Positions 43,999 to 56,700 of a stretch of DNA of 64,000 nt are shown piece by piece. The position numbers and the translations under genes are program-made. Below the pieces are notes generated by a model, which made no database searches, was not told where the DNA came from, and saw only the letters and a list, made by a program, of their open reading frames with translations. Numbering within the stretch: position 1 is the first letter of the stretch; every line of letters starts with the position of its first letter. This DNA is from Emydura subglobosa. Taxonomy: Eukaryota > Chordata > Testudines > Chelidae. The stretch lies in the NCBI GenBank assembly GCA_007922225.1, contig ML680092.1, forward strand, positions 1-64,000, read 5' to 3'.

Positions 43999-46569
43999 TC
44001 GTCTTCCCCTCTGGAACTTGTCAGAGTGCTCATTGATTCTTTTCTGCTTCATGCAGTACCTCACTTTTTTTAACACAATACAATACACAACAATGTTACT
44101 AACAAGACAACACAAAACATGATCTTTGTTGCAACAGTAAATCCATGATTTTGTTCTTTAGCTGTTTTGCTGGCGCCAGCTTTTCCTGAAGTTCTGAAAG
44201 GTAAAAAGAACATTTTTCTACCTCCTTTGGGGGGGGGAGGGGAAGGGAGCAGCAGATTATTGCTTAAAATACCCCTTTCTTTTACAAATTTCCTTTCTGA
44301 TTGCAGGCAAAACAGAGGAATTATCGTCATATTTGCCTGTGTTTTTGTTCTATAGGAAGGCCAGGTTTGTAATGACTTCTACTTTTTAAGGTCTTAGGGT
44401 GAATCTTCCATTATTTTTTTCATTAGGTCAGGTTTGTACTATTTTCTCTGCTCTGCTAAATTTTAAGATTATCTACCGGTAGTAGCTGAGAAGCATCATT
44501 ACCATAAGGCTTTTTAACATGAGGTGTGTTTTCAGTTACCATTTTTTCCCCAAACGCTATAGAGATTATACATTGTTACAGGGTTACTCATTAATATTAA
44601 ATTTCTTTCAAGGTTTAATAATAACAATAACATTAGCATCAAATATATTACAAGTATTACAAGTGGGTGTTTGTCTAAATAAAAGGCATAGTATAACAAG
44701 ATACTTACAATTTGTCTCTGAGGCCAGTGTGTTCAAGATCCTTTTGTAATCTTTGCATAGGCTTTAGTTTAATTACATCCTTGGAGTTCTGGTGGGGTAA
44801 GTTTGTAAGGGACTCTTGCCTTTTAAGGGTTAACCTGTCCCTAAGAATTAGGGCAGACTTGTTTCTTACTTTTCTTTTCTGGAACAATGTGACAAACCAA
44901 TCAGGGGAGGCCCTCCCTGGGTGAAACAGTGGGATTACTGCCAGCCAGGAGCCTTTTCCTTTGCCTCTGAATGGGATGTCTTCACAGCAAAGGTGGTGGG
45001 GAGGGCTGAAATTCTGTCTTCCCCATCCCCCCTCAGCACATGGCCCCAGGAGAGAGCTGCAGTTTTAGCCCCAGATTAGAAGGAGGGGTGCGATGGAGGC
45101 AGAAGAGACTTTGCCTAAGGACTTGGACCAAACTCAGAGGCCCACAAAAGGGGATGAGACAAGAATAAGAGTGGGTTACATCTAGGAATTTGCTGTTTTC
45201 CATAAATCTGTAAATGTTTTGTGCTTTTTTTATGAGTCAAATATGTGGGTATTTAAGAAAATCCTTCACTGAGTCTGTGGTGCCTTGCTTTTCTGCCATG
45301 TTGTCACTGAAGGGTCTAACCAGGAAACAAGAGCTCACACAGCCAGTAGGACTCAGGAGGGAATGTGTCAAAGCAACTAGGGGGCTTGGGAGATCAGTGG
45401 CATTGGTTTTGGGGTCTAGATATTCAGACTGCACAGTCCCATTGCCAAGAAGGCTGTCAGACACAGGAGCTGCACCTGGGGAGTAACCCAGAGCTAAGAA
45501 CAGCGATCAGTCACTCCCCAGAGCAAGAGAGCTTTAGCATCACAACAGACTGCTATCCAGTCAGAAAGCAAAACTAGACTAGGTTATGACAGTGATGATA
45601 GCCAATTAAAAAAAAATCATTATATGTTATGACAGATTCGGGTGTTATTGCACTGGAGCATTCTTGTCTCTGTTTTTGTATATACCTCCTCCTTCTGATC
45701 CAAAGCCCTAAATCCCAACTGAAGTGTCACTAGAATTGCAACAGTGGGCCTGATCCTGTTATCACACTGATTTTACACCAGTATGACTACACTGACTTGA
45801 ATGGAGTTATTCTTGATTTAGGGCTTGAACCACAGCTGCCTACAGTGAATGGAAAAACTCCCATTCACTTCAACGACCTTTGATACGGGTGAGTGGAGGT
45901 TTAACTCCATTCCTGGGAAATGTTTTCTTTGACTACTCGTGTGGATTTTGATTTGATTGCATTTGAAAATCTCTCATTAGTTTTCTGTGAATATTTGAAT
46001 AGTGATGCTTTGCTAGCACAAATTCTTGTGAAAAGCAAATGTTTAACTCAGATATTCATTAAAAGCAAGATTTGAACTGTACATTTCCCCATTCCCACTC
46101 TGTTAGTTAGTTATATAAATAACATAGTATTATTTCTGTTTAAATGACTAGCCCAAACAACATGAGTTTTGAATTATGAATATTGCAATCAAATATACAA
46201 TTCACAGTTTGCATTGTGGGGGTTAGTTATAGAAGTTATTTACCTAAGTTAGAAGATAAGTAATACTCTAGTATAGTTACATAATTGTATACATATAGTG
46301 CAACTGCTTGAGAGCATGGAAAAGTAGGACAAGGGAACAACTGTCGTATTGTAAATTCTTGGTTGCAGTGACCCTTGGCCAAATTCAGAGGTGGTATGTA
46401 AGGTGGTCTAAGTTGGCTCCTGTTATACTCAAGGCTCTCTTAGACCTACTTACCCCTGTTTCAAGGACAAAATTTGAACAGGCTCTGTTTTGTTCATCTC
46501 TAAGAAAGGGGCCCATGACCTCATACATACGGAGTATGTGTACATAGGGTTAAAAGATCCATGGCATGG

Positions 46570-46845
46570 CCGCAGCTGACTTGGATCAGCTGACTTGGGT
46601 TCACAGGGGAAGAGGGGGGGTTGGCTCAGGCAGTGGGGTAAAAAATTGCTGTGCAGATGTTCAGGTTTGGGCTGGAGCCTGAGCTGTGGGATCCTCGCAC
46701 CTCGCAGGGTCCTAGAGCTCGAGCTCCTGCCTGAGCCCAAACATCTACACAGCAATTTTTCAGCCCCAGAGCCTGAGCCCTGCAAGCTCAAGTCAGCTGA
46801 CCCAGGCCAGCTGCAGATTTTTATCCTAGTGGAGACATACCCACA
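46570..46845. mobile_element. hAT-type MITE with nested inverted repeats
   Basis: ctgtgcagatgttcaggttt / caaacatctacacagc and agctgacttgggttc / caagtcagctgacc form nested inverted repeats. The right end has gtggagacatacccac, a hAT-type terminus. Confidence 0.6.
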
Positions 46846-46974
46846 GAAACCACATTCACCACCTGACACTTTCAGCACTCCATAATTTAAGCTAAAGGAA
46901 CTGTTAGCTATAACAGACTCTTAGCACTACCAAGGCCAGCCACTAAAGGAATCATGATCACCCATGCTTAGATG

Positions 46975-47225
46975 GTATTTTACCTACAGTTCTACCAAGC
47001 TAGGCCACATCTATGGTACAGACACTATGACACCATAGCTATGCCACAATAACACCATAGTGTATATGCAGCCTATAGTGATGGAAGGGGTTTTCCCATT
47101 GCTGTAGGAATTCTATCTACCCATAGTAACAGTAGCTAGGTCAACGAAGCATTCTTCCATCCACCTAGCTGCATCTACACCAGGGGTTAGGTCAACATAG
47201 CTATTTTAAGTGTACACCAGGCCTA
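46975..47225. mobile_element. hAT-type MITE fragment
   Basis: ggccacatctatggtacagaca at the left and taagtgtacaccaggcctaa at the right are opposed, the usual arrangement for these elements. Confidence 0.5.
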
Positions 47226-47466
47226 AGATAAAGCTCATGCCAAATGTTTGACATCCAGAGGAGTTAAATCCTGTTAAATCTGAACCTTCAGAACCAAAAA
47301 CATAGCTCTCTGCCACTTACAAACTCTGAAAACTATGAAAGCTTTCATTTAAAAAAAGAAATACTTTTCTACTCTTTATGATTGTAAAGACCAGCTTCTG
47401 AATATGACCTGTCTTAGAATGCTTCTTTTGTAATGATCTTTTGTGATTATTGTTGGTTGATTCCAG

Positions 47467-47780
47467 CTCTTGTGATTTGGAAGCAATGGCTGCCAATGAG
47501 AAGCCCTCGGAGATTATACGAAAGGCCCGAAGAAAACTAACAGATATTCTTAAAACAGATCCAGAGGTTGTCTTGAATGCCATAGATGCCCACCTCCTCA
47601 TGACACAGGGAGACTACTTCAGACTGAGTCAAATAAATGATCCACAGAAGCTGATAGTGACACTGATTGATACAGTACTTGAAAAGGGAGAACTGGCTCA
47701 TGAGCAATTTCTAGATTGTATGGAAAACCTGCAACATATATTTCCGGGCTTGGAACCAATTTCTGAATATTTAGAAGATG
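47467..47780 (+). CDS. Exon 2: first CARD of the VLIG-type GTPase
   Basis: Acceptor tgattccag|C and donor GAAGATG|GTGAGTAA. 314 bases, entering with one base to complete a codon and leaving in phase 1. An ATG at 47,486 (gcaATGGc, good context) starts MAANEKPSEIIRKARRKL. The following ~90 residues have the six-helix pattern of a caspase-1/ICEBERG-type CARD: IIRKARRKLTDILKTD, PEVVLNAIDAHLLM, TQGDYFRLSQI, DPQKLIVTLIDTVLEKG, AHEQFLDCMENL. CARDs bind other CARDs to assemble inflammasome or apoptosis complexes. It is a paralogue of exon 5: both begin with a CDLE...EKPSEIIR motif and share the internal splice phases, so one arose from the other by exon duplication. Confidence 0.88.
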
Positions 47781-50700
47781 GTGAGTAAAATTTTCTTTCT
47801 AGTGGATTTTTTTATGATCAAATAATATTTCAGATCATCTTTAAAGAATAAATGTCCCCTTAAGGAAAAGTCTTTTAGAATTTCATACTAAACAACTTTC
47901 TATAGGTTTGAGGTTTTTGTAGCCATTCTGTAGAATTTAAAAGAGAAAGTCATCTTACAAACAGCCTTACATACCCATCACTCCATCCACCATATTTTTG
48001 TATAACCTTTTACAATGGGGCAGGATGAAATCAGGTTACAAGACTATTTTCACTTGTAGCATAGGCAGAATTTGATCTCAAGAGTCCGGATGACTAAACT
48101 TATATAATTTTTTTTAAATCCTTTGTTAAATCCTGTTAGATTTTTTCCTAATGGGAAATGTAGAAGTCTAGTTAAATCATCTTAAGGGCTTCCTTCCTGG
48201 CTCTACAGAGTAGATCTCTTTTTTTCATTTAAAAGGAAACCCCAGTGAATAATTTCAGAATATATCTATATCAAAGCAATATGTTTATTTAATATAATAG
48301 TAGATCCCTTCTCATTTGCCCAGGACTCTCAGAACTTCTGGGAAATTGTTTGTATTACACTATCTCCTCTTTGCACCTATGTTGTATGACTATTGATGTG
48401 TGCTATCTCCAAATATGCTGGCATAATTTTGAAAAGAAGGAAGACTGGAGTCATGTCAAGGACACTGGAATATCGAGAATCCTGAAGAATCAGAATAGGA
48501 TTTTATCTGATATTGTTTTTTGAATCTTTAGATCCCAATAATGGAACTGAGAATCCCGAAACTACAGCGTTGTCAGAGAAAAAGAATGGACCAGAATATC
48601 CAGAAATGGTGGTATTATCAGTGAAAAAGAATCTTCCTGGGATTCCAGAAGCCACTGAGCCCTCAGAGAAAAGGACTGGAGCTGAGACTTCAAAACCCAT
48701 GACATCCTCAGCAAAAGGGAACGGAGCTGAATGCCCAGAACCCATCGCATGCTCGGTGAAAGGAAACAGAGCTGAGAGCCTAGAAGCTGCCACATTCTCA
48801 GAAACAGGGAAAGAATCTGAGATCCTAGAAGCCTCTGCAACCTTGGAGAAAAGGAATGGAGTAAAAAGCCCAGAAGTGCCCCCAGCCTTGGAGAAAGAGA
48901 ATTCTGAAGGTTTATTTATCGTCAGCATTTTGAGATTTAACTTTTAGGCCTTATACCCTGCCAAAGCTCCCATTGAAATCAATGAGGTTTAGCCAGAATA
49001 AGACAGTCGGGGTAGGGAAATACAATGTTTAAGGTGTTATCTATCCTGTCTCTACTGTATTACACTATATCTGCACATACAAGGGCAAGAGACTTTTCAA
49101 AAGCATCACCCCTAGAACCTTTTAGTCAGTGACAACACATTCCCTTTTTTACCCATTGTATGTATACATACTGTATGAGATTCAGTGCTTTGGTTTTACC
49201 AGATAGAAGCTTACAAATTAGACAAGAAAAGAAACCCACCAGTATTAGGTATAGGAGGTCAACACACACACACACTAGGGGCTAGCAAACACCTGTAATG
49301 AAAAGTGAACTGCTAAGTGGAACATGCATGTGAATCTCATATTTTCTCTTATAAATAAACCAGTTGTAACTAACTCATCTCAGGCCCTTTTCTCATCCAA
49401 TTAATGTTAGTTGGACTAGAACAGTGGTTTTCAACCTTTTTTCATTTGCGAACCCCTAAACACTTTCGAATGGAGGTGTGGAGCCCTTTGGAAATATTAG
49501 ACATAGTCTGCAGACCCCCAGGGGTCCGTGGACCTCTGGCTAAAAACTACTGGACTAGAAGCAACAAGACAGTTACAAATACGTGATCTTAGAGAGGTCA
49601 TAGGTTATAGTCTTTTGTGGAGGTTTCAAAAGGCCTTTTTGAGGATTTGTTAGGAATCTTTAAGATTAATAAAATGTCTTTCTGAAATGGAACCATTTAC
49701 TTTTTGGAACCAGAGCAATTGTTCCTACAAGCCCAAAATGAACTTATCGGACTTTGGAGCTTGAGAAACACACCGGAGTCAGCACGAGTTGGTGACCTAT
49801 TGGCAGCAAGGACTATTGAGAAGGAACCTGAGGGATCCACTCCATCAAGATCACCAACCAAAGGGTAATGTCCCTGAAAAGTTATAATGAGCTGTGATTA
49901 GAGATTATTCAGAGATTCTCTGCACTGCTGTGAAAATCTCAATAGTCGACTTGAATTCAGGTTTTCAGTCACACCTGTGTAAATCCAGAAAGACACCCCT
50001 GATGTCAATGTGGTTAGAACCAGATTCTGATCTCAGTGACACCAGAGTAAATCCTGGTTATGCCAATGAAGTTACTCTGAATTCACAAGGGTGTGAATGA
50101 GCAGAATTTGAACTTGAAAAGCCACATGCTTTGTCAACCACCTCTTCCCCCCATTAATAGTACTATCAACGTTTAAGTTATTGTACAGCCAAATCCTCCA
50201 ACCTGAGAAAGGGCCATAGAAGGCCCTTCATACAACAGGTGTAATTCTACCATGCAGTTTGGGAAGGAAGGATGTGGTAAGATCACTCAAAAGGAGGTCT
50301 GCAATCCCCTCATGCGGTGGATTGGTGCTCCCTGAGCAGGAATAGCAGTAGTGCATCCACAGCAACAGAGATCTGTTGCATTGGAGGGAGGGATGCTGCT
50401 GCTCTGGGGTCTACTGGTGGCCTGAATCAGTCTGTAAAAGGCTCCCGTGCCTCAGAACACCACAACACATTTGCTAGACCTGTGCACTAGGGAGAAGAAT
50501 TGGCCCATAGTGATTCAAAAGTTACATGTGACTGATACCATTTTGCTTCCTGTACAAGTAACACTTGGGTACAAATGAGTTAAAACACTTTGTTTGGCTG
50601 CAGCAGCCTTATGTAAAATATTTACTAGACTGTCACCAGGGTCAACATTACAGCTGAGCAAACCTCTCCATTTTCACTTGGTTCCAAGTTGTATGTATGG

Positions 50701-53700
50701 CTTTACAACTTCCTCAGCAATGGCTGATCTGAGTCTCAGCTCCTCAATCGGCAAGGTCTCATGCAGGCCACCATCTCCTCTCCCCTGGGATACTGACAGT
50801 CCCTGTATGGCCTCCTTAAGACTCCTCTGTTGAGATTCTCATCTAAATGTCCATCTCCCCTGGCCTGTGCAACTGCAGTTCCCTCCTCTAATCTTCCTCC
50901 CCCAGACTTCTGCATACAGTGTGCCCAATGCTCCCGCTGACTTCTCACATGTACACAGATCTACCTCCAACTTATACCCATCCACAGACAGCTCTGCTGC
51001 ACCTTGTTCATTTCAGGTTCCGTCTAGCAGCAGCCATAATCATGGTACAGTGATGCAAAAACCTCTTTCTCTGCACGTCCCTACCATCTGGAACTCCCAG
51101 CAATTCTCTGTCTCATCAACACTTCATCTGTTTTAAGATCTTATCTGAAAATCTCTTTTCTCCCCTGCTTCTAAACTTTTTAATTTCTATCTTCTCCATT
51201 TTCTTTATATTAACTCTATAGTTTTATTAAAATATTTAAGTCTATAATGCATTTGGGATACACTTCATATAAAAGTCAAGATACAAAATATAGTACTTAC
51301 TTATTTGCAATTGACAGCATTTGTGCTCAGTGCTGTACACTACCCAAAAATAAACTGAAAGTGCTTTGGCGCTCTTATAGTTATACTGTGGATCATTGGC
51401 TTTTAAATATAAAGCAGTTTTGATGTTGTAACACAAGCCTTGAACACTAGCTAGAGCAACTAGCACAGAAGTATTCTGTTCAAAAGCACAGCTGGTTGAA
51501 ATGAACATGTTGCATGATGGTGGTGGAGAACCACAAAAGGTTTTTATTATTGTTTTAAATGTTTCATACACCTTTTTATTTTGTTTTGCTGGAAAAAATT
51601 CTACTTAATTTTCTTAATTTTTTTTAAAATTTCCCATTGGATGAAAGTGGAAGAAAGTAAAAAGTGAAAGTGTTTTTCCCCATGATTTCAAAGTAAAACT
51701 TTTTTTAAATTATCAATATTTATTTTCAAACATCAAGAAATGGAAAATTTCAATTAAAGTGACATTTTCCAATCAGCTTTACTCAAACATTTTAGGAGAA
51801 AATGTTTTTATTCTCCATCTCAAATTGTTTAACTAGCAGATTACTTGCTAATGTTCCAAGAATGCTACAAGACTAAGTACATTAAAGTTACCATGGCTGT
51901 TTCACAAATCCTGTTTCTTGTTCCTTATATAAAATAATATTTTCTGTCCAGGACTTGTGATTTAGAAAAATGTGCTGGTGAAAAGCCCTCAGAGATTATT
52001 CGCAACAAAAGAAAAAGGTTAATTGAAATTCTTCAAAAGGACCTAGAACTCATCTTGGATGAATTAATCTCCCAGTCCATTGTCACAGAGGAGGAGTATG
52101 ATACCTTGGATAAACTAGAGGAGGATCCCAAGAAGAAAATAAGAAAATTGTTGATTCTGATACAGAAAAAGGGGGAATCAGCCTGCCAGCAATTTCTGGG
52201 GTGTTTAGAAATTGTATGTCCGGGTTTAGATCAGGATTTATATTTAAAATATGGTGAGTTGTATTTTATTTTTGTTTTTCATAAGGAAAGAATATGATAG
52301 TCATAAAGTTTAATATGTCCACATTTTCACTAAAAGAGATATATTAAGAAATATATATTTGTAATATAAATGTCTATACAGCACAGGAACAATGTTAGAT
52401 CCTGGCTGCAGTCTATCATTTGTGTTTTAACCCAACTCACAAGCAATCCTGTTACTAGGTAACCCACATAGTGAGGAACCATGCATTAACCATATTATGT
52501 GGGAATCTGAATTGCATGTGGAATAAATCATTTTAGAAGATGGTTCCAGACTCAGTAAATATCTATAGTGTAGACAGGTCCAAAGATAATGTATTCGATA
52601 TACAATGTTATCTTTTGATGGGGAATTAACTGAGAAGACTATCATAATCCCTGTCATTCTGTCAGTCTTAATTCAATCCTAGATACACAGCTCAAACCTT
52701 GTTAAAAGTGTTATGAGAGCTTCTGAGTTTATAGATTTTATACCTCTCGCTGCCTCCATCCCCTGTACGTTGATGTTGCTTGCAGAGAGAAAGATGCTGT
52801 CTTCCCACTTCACTGCCAGTGGATTTTTTGCATCATGACTCCCCATCAATAGGATTTATACAAAATCCTATGCATAGGTGGCAGAAGGCACTCTGATAAC
52901 AACACCAAAATAACCCAACACCAGCAGTCCCTCTTATCAGTTTGTCTTCTTGGTAGAACAAAGAGATTCCTGGAGTATCTGCCCTTAGAACAAATCAAAT
53001 GTTCTTCTAGAGAATGTAGCCAAATCCCAGACATCTCTCCTTGTCCATCTCACATTACATACTTTTTCAGATTACCTTCAGAGTAAAAGAAAACTTCCCT
53101 TCTTGTTTCTTGGACAATGGAAGCAGAAAATGACCTCATTTTTCTATTCAATTACAAATGCAATTAAACTGGAACAGAGCTTTTTTTAGGGACTGATCCA
53201 AGACTCTGAAAATAACTCTCCCAGAAACTAAGGATCATCAAACCTCACCATCTTCTGTCCAAAGTGCAAGGTGTATTTCATTGACCTTGTATTCTCTAAC
53301 ATATATTTATTTTAAAAATTCAAAAAACAAAACACTCTCCTGCACACACTTCTCCTGGGGAGAGGCTGAGAGAACAAACACTTGATAGATGTTCATCATG
53401 CTGCTTAATGCACTGTACAATACTTCAGTGATGAGTGTGGTGTAAGAATCTATAGAGAACAGAATTTCACTTACTGCATTTTTCCTCTTGGCTTCCTTGC
53501 CAAATATTGTTTTATTCCAGAGGAGAAAGCTGACATGCCGCAAGCACTAGAACTGGTAAAGAAATATCTTCCTAAAGGTATTGTCTCTTATAACCCTTCT
53601 TGCCAGCTTCTGTATCACATTATTGTAAATGATAATGGCAACTAACTTCAGAACTAGTTGACAATTTTAGTAGATATTACTGTTTATTGATATAATTCTC

Positions 53701-56700
53701 TGAATGTTATAACATAGGAAAACAAAAATATGACCCAGCCACTGCTTCATTAAGGACCTCATCCATTTCCCATTGAAATCTATAGGAGCCCTTCTACTCC
53801 ACTGACTTCAATGGGAGCTGGATCAGTCACTGTATAATAGATAGGGTCCTTGCTAATGACTGGGGCCCCTAGGTGCTACTTCAATACAAATAATAAATAT
53901 AATAATAACAGAGAAAATATAATATTGAGCCAGTTGCTGAGTGGGGAGCCGTCTGTCAGCCACTGCAGCAGCAGAACAGTTTTTAGAGGCAGAGAAGAAG
54001 TTTACAAATTGTGACTTTTTTGCGCTATGAGGGCACAAGATTAAATTTGGGGAAACAGAGGGTCATAGGTTCCCCTCAAAATATTCTAAATAAGGGGAAT
54101 ACTTGAGAATTTGAAAGCTACTGCAATATTTTCCTCACAGTTACAGTAGTTCTCTGGTCATTTTCACTGAGAAATAGTAGTGACTCAGACTTATTAGCAA
54201 TGTGGTAATACTATGATTGTCAGTTCAGAACCATATTTTATAGGGAATCTGAGGTTATTATCCTAACAATACCAACTAATTACTGTATGTTTAATTTGAT
54301 CATTGAATCTGTTAAATGTTTTGGTTAAAATAATATTTTTTCTAGTAGTAGCACAAGAAGTTTTAGAAGTTAGTAGATTTTCATCATTTTATGTTCAGAT
54401 TTTCAGTCAACTCCTTTTTGCAAGTTCTACAAGATTATTTCCTAAAGTTCAGTTTCCGTACAATTGAGTATAAAACAGTATTAGGTCAGTGTTAGAAGAA
54501 GCAAGCCAGTTGAACTGCAGCTGGATATAGATCCAAGATGCATGGATCTTTTAAGCCAGATTTTGGACTTTTGTTCTCAGAGTTCAATCAAAGCAAAAAC
54601 TCCAACACAGTAAAATTAAAATTAATAGTTTGGAAAGGCTTCTTTCAGCCTCATTTCTAGATTACTGTAAGCAAAACCAAAAGCAAACAAAAAAGGTTTT
54701 ATCGCAGCCAAATTTAAGTCTGACAAAAGAGGGAATTCCCAGCTAGGCTTTCCACCTTTCCCCTAAGGAAGGTCTGATAAATACAAGTCCTCAGACCACT
54801 TCCTTCTACTAGAGTGTTGATGAAATTGTTTATTTCATGCCTGATGGGTTGTTGATACACTGACAACCCCTGCATTCAGGGCATTCAGCAGTGTTTTTTC
54901 TGCTACTCAGTAAATATAGAGACTTAGTAATTAAATGGTCATAATATATTCTCCTTTTGGTTTCTTCCTAGATTCTTTAATTCAGGAACAAGAAGTTGCT
55001 ATTCAGCAAGAACCAGAACAGAAGCAAAAAGACCATCCCAAAGGTAGTCCGCATCAATTTTTTCCATGTGCACATGTAATTAGTATTGCATCTGATTAGT
55101 TAAAAATACTATTAGATTTAGGACGGCTTTGAATACTTTAGCTAATATAATACAACACAAAAACTATTAATCCATAGTATTTTAGAACATCTCCATTTAA
55201 AAACCCAGGATTAATAATGATGTAGCAGATCCATGAGTCCTCAGAGACCACTGTGATGGGTACTGTATAACTGCCTAGATAGGATAGATATTACCAGACT
55301 AGAAGGCACAAAGACATCTGCATACAACAGTGAACTGTGAGTGGTGTTATGACTCCGACTCTCAAAAAAGAGCACATTGTATCATGAAAGACATGGATTT
55401 GTCTTCAGATGAGGCTACAGTTGTCTGTATGTCTCTATAAATCATTTTTATGGAAGAGGAATGAAGAAAGGTTGGGAACATGGGCAAGATTTAAAAAATC
55501 CTATACTAGTTACCATCATTGACTGATAACAGCAACATATTAATAGGAGGGAAAACTAAGAATACAAAGCAATCTAAATAATCATTATTGTACTGCATAA
55601 GAAACGTAACTCCTTGATGTATCTGTCACTTCTATGTATTGCCATTCTCTGATTACAGCCCTCTTTGCATCGCTACCCTAATGTCGCAATCAACAATTGC
55701 CAAACAAAATCACAAAAAAATCACAATGACCCTGGTTCTCCACTACATCCCACTGCAGCTCGGATATAGTGGGGAGTGGCCAGTGTAGGGAACTGGTTAC
55801 ATCTCCCTGATCCTCAGCATCCCAGAACCTGTGCAAATTAGAGCAGTCAGGGGCCTACTCTCATTTGTGCCACTAATGCAAGGTCTGTAACAAATCTCAT
55901 GACAACGGAGGATCAGGTGTAGTACCGCTCCACTTCACAATGCCACTTGTCCTCCTATGCCAGGGATTTTGGAGGATGTGGGAGCCTCTTCTGCCAACTT
56001 TCCACCAGTGGAGAGTTCCCCTACTCAGGAGGAATTCTCCACAGGTTCTCTAGGGCCGTTTTCCACCACCTAGGTAGAACAAAGTGGCCTTTGCAGATAA
56101 GATAGTCCAGCCCTATATTTTCAGCTCTGAAATTTATGTTCATATTTTAACACCTTCCTACAGAAAGAAGAAAAGCATTCACAGAAGTTCTCTCCAAGTT
56201 AAAATTACAGAAGTATGAAAGCAGAAAGCTCAGGCTGAATGATGTCCTGGAAATCAACTCAGGAAGTTTAAAGGACTGGACTCCTCAGAAATTAAGAGAT
56301 TTACCATGGCATTTCCTGAGGAAGGTCATGGCTTTGAATGTGACAGCCAGAAGCACAAGCCTTAGGTGTGGGGCACCCAATGATCAAGGAACTAGTGTGG
56401 ATGATGAGGAACAAGGTATTGGTGAACAAATTTTCTTTGTTAGTGACACTGACACTAAAGTCTCTATGAATCCACTTGATGTTCTCTGTGCTGTTCTGCT
56501 TTGCTCAGACTGTTTCCTTCAGCAGGAGATCCTGTCCAAAATGTCCATGTGCCAGTTTGCCCTCCCTCTGCTGCTACCCACCATCGACACCCCCAAGTGC
56601 ACCCTAATGCTGTGGGCCATGAGGGACATTGTGAAGAAATGGAGGCCACACTCTCTGGCAGAGAGCAGAGGGTTCAGAGAGGAGAGCCTGGTGCTCACGG

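Larger units (their letters stand above)
43321..47466 (+). other. Presumed intron 1 with repeats
   Basis: Contains a Cry SINE, two hAT-like MITEs, AT-rich sequence and small exon-like segments (for example 44,161-44,201, ending AAAG|GTAAAA) that I do not consider coding. Confidence 0.45.

Noticed and set aside
44161..44201. Possible extra exon between exons 1 and 2
   Set aside because: Acceptor- and donor-like signals flank it, but its phase (out in phase 1) does not fit the CARD exon at 47,467, and the frames hold stops or no recognisable sequence.
46450..46885. Opposed open frames of 142 and 96 codons
   Set aside because: They lie over a hAT-type MITE with nested inverted repeats, which explains similar frames on both strands.
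49255..49276. Short CA repeat in intron 3
   Set aside because: Only about eight dinucleotide units; ordinary.
53740..53835. Conserved-looking word cactgacttcaatgggagctgg near exon 6
   Set aside because: Resembles a widespread old amniote interspersed repeat (similar text near 45,775-45,805); not a coding or regulatory site specific to the gene.
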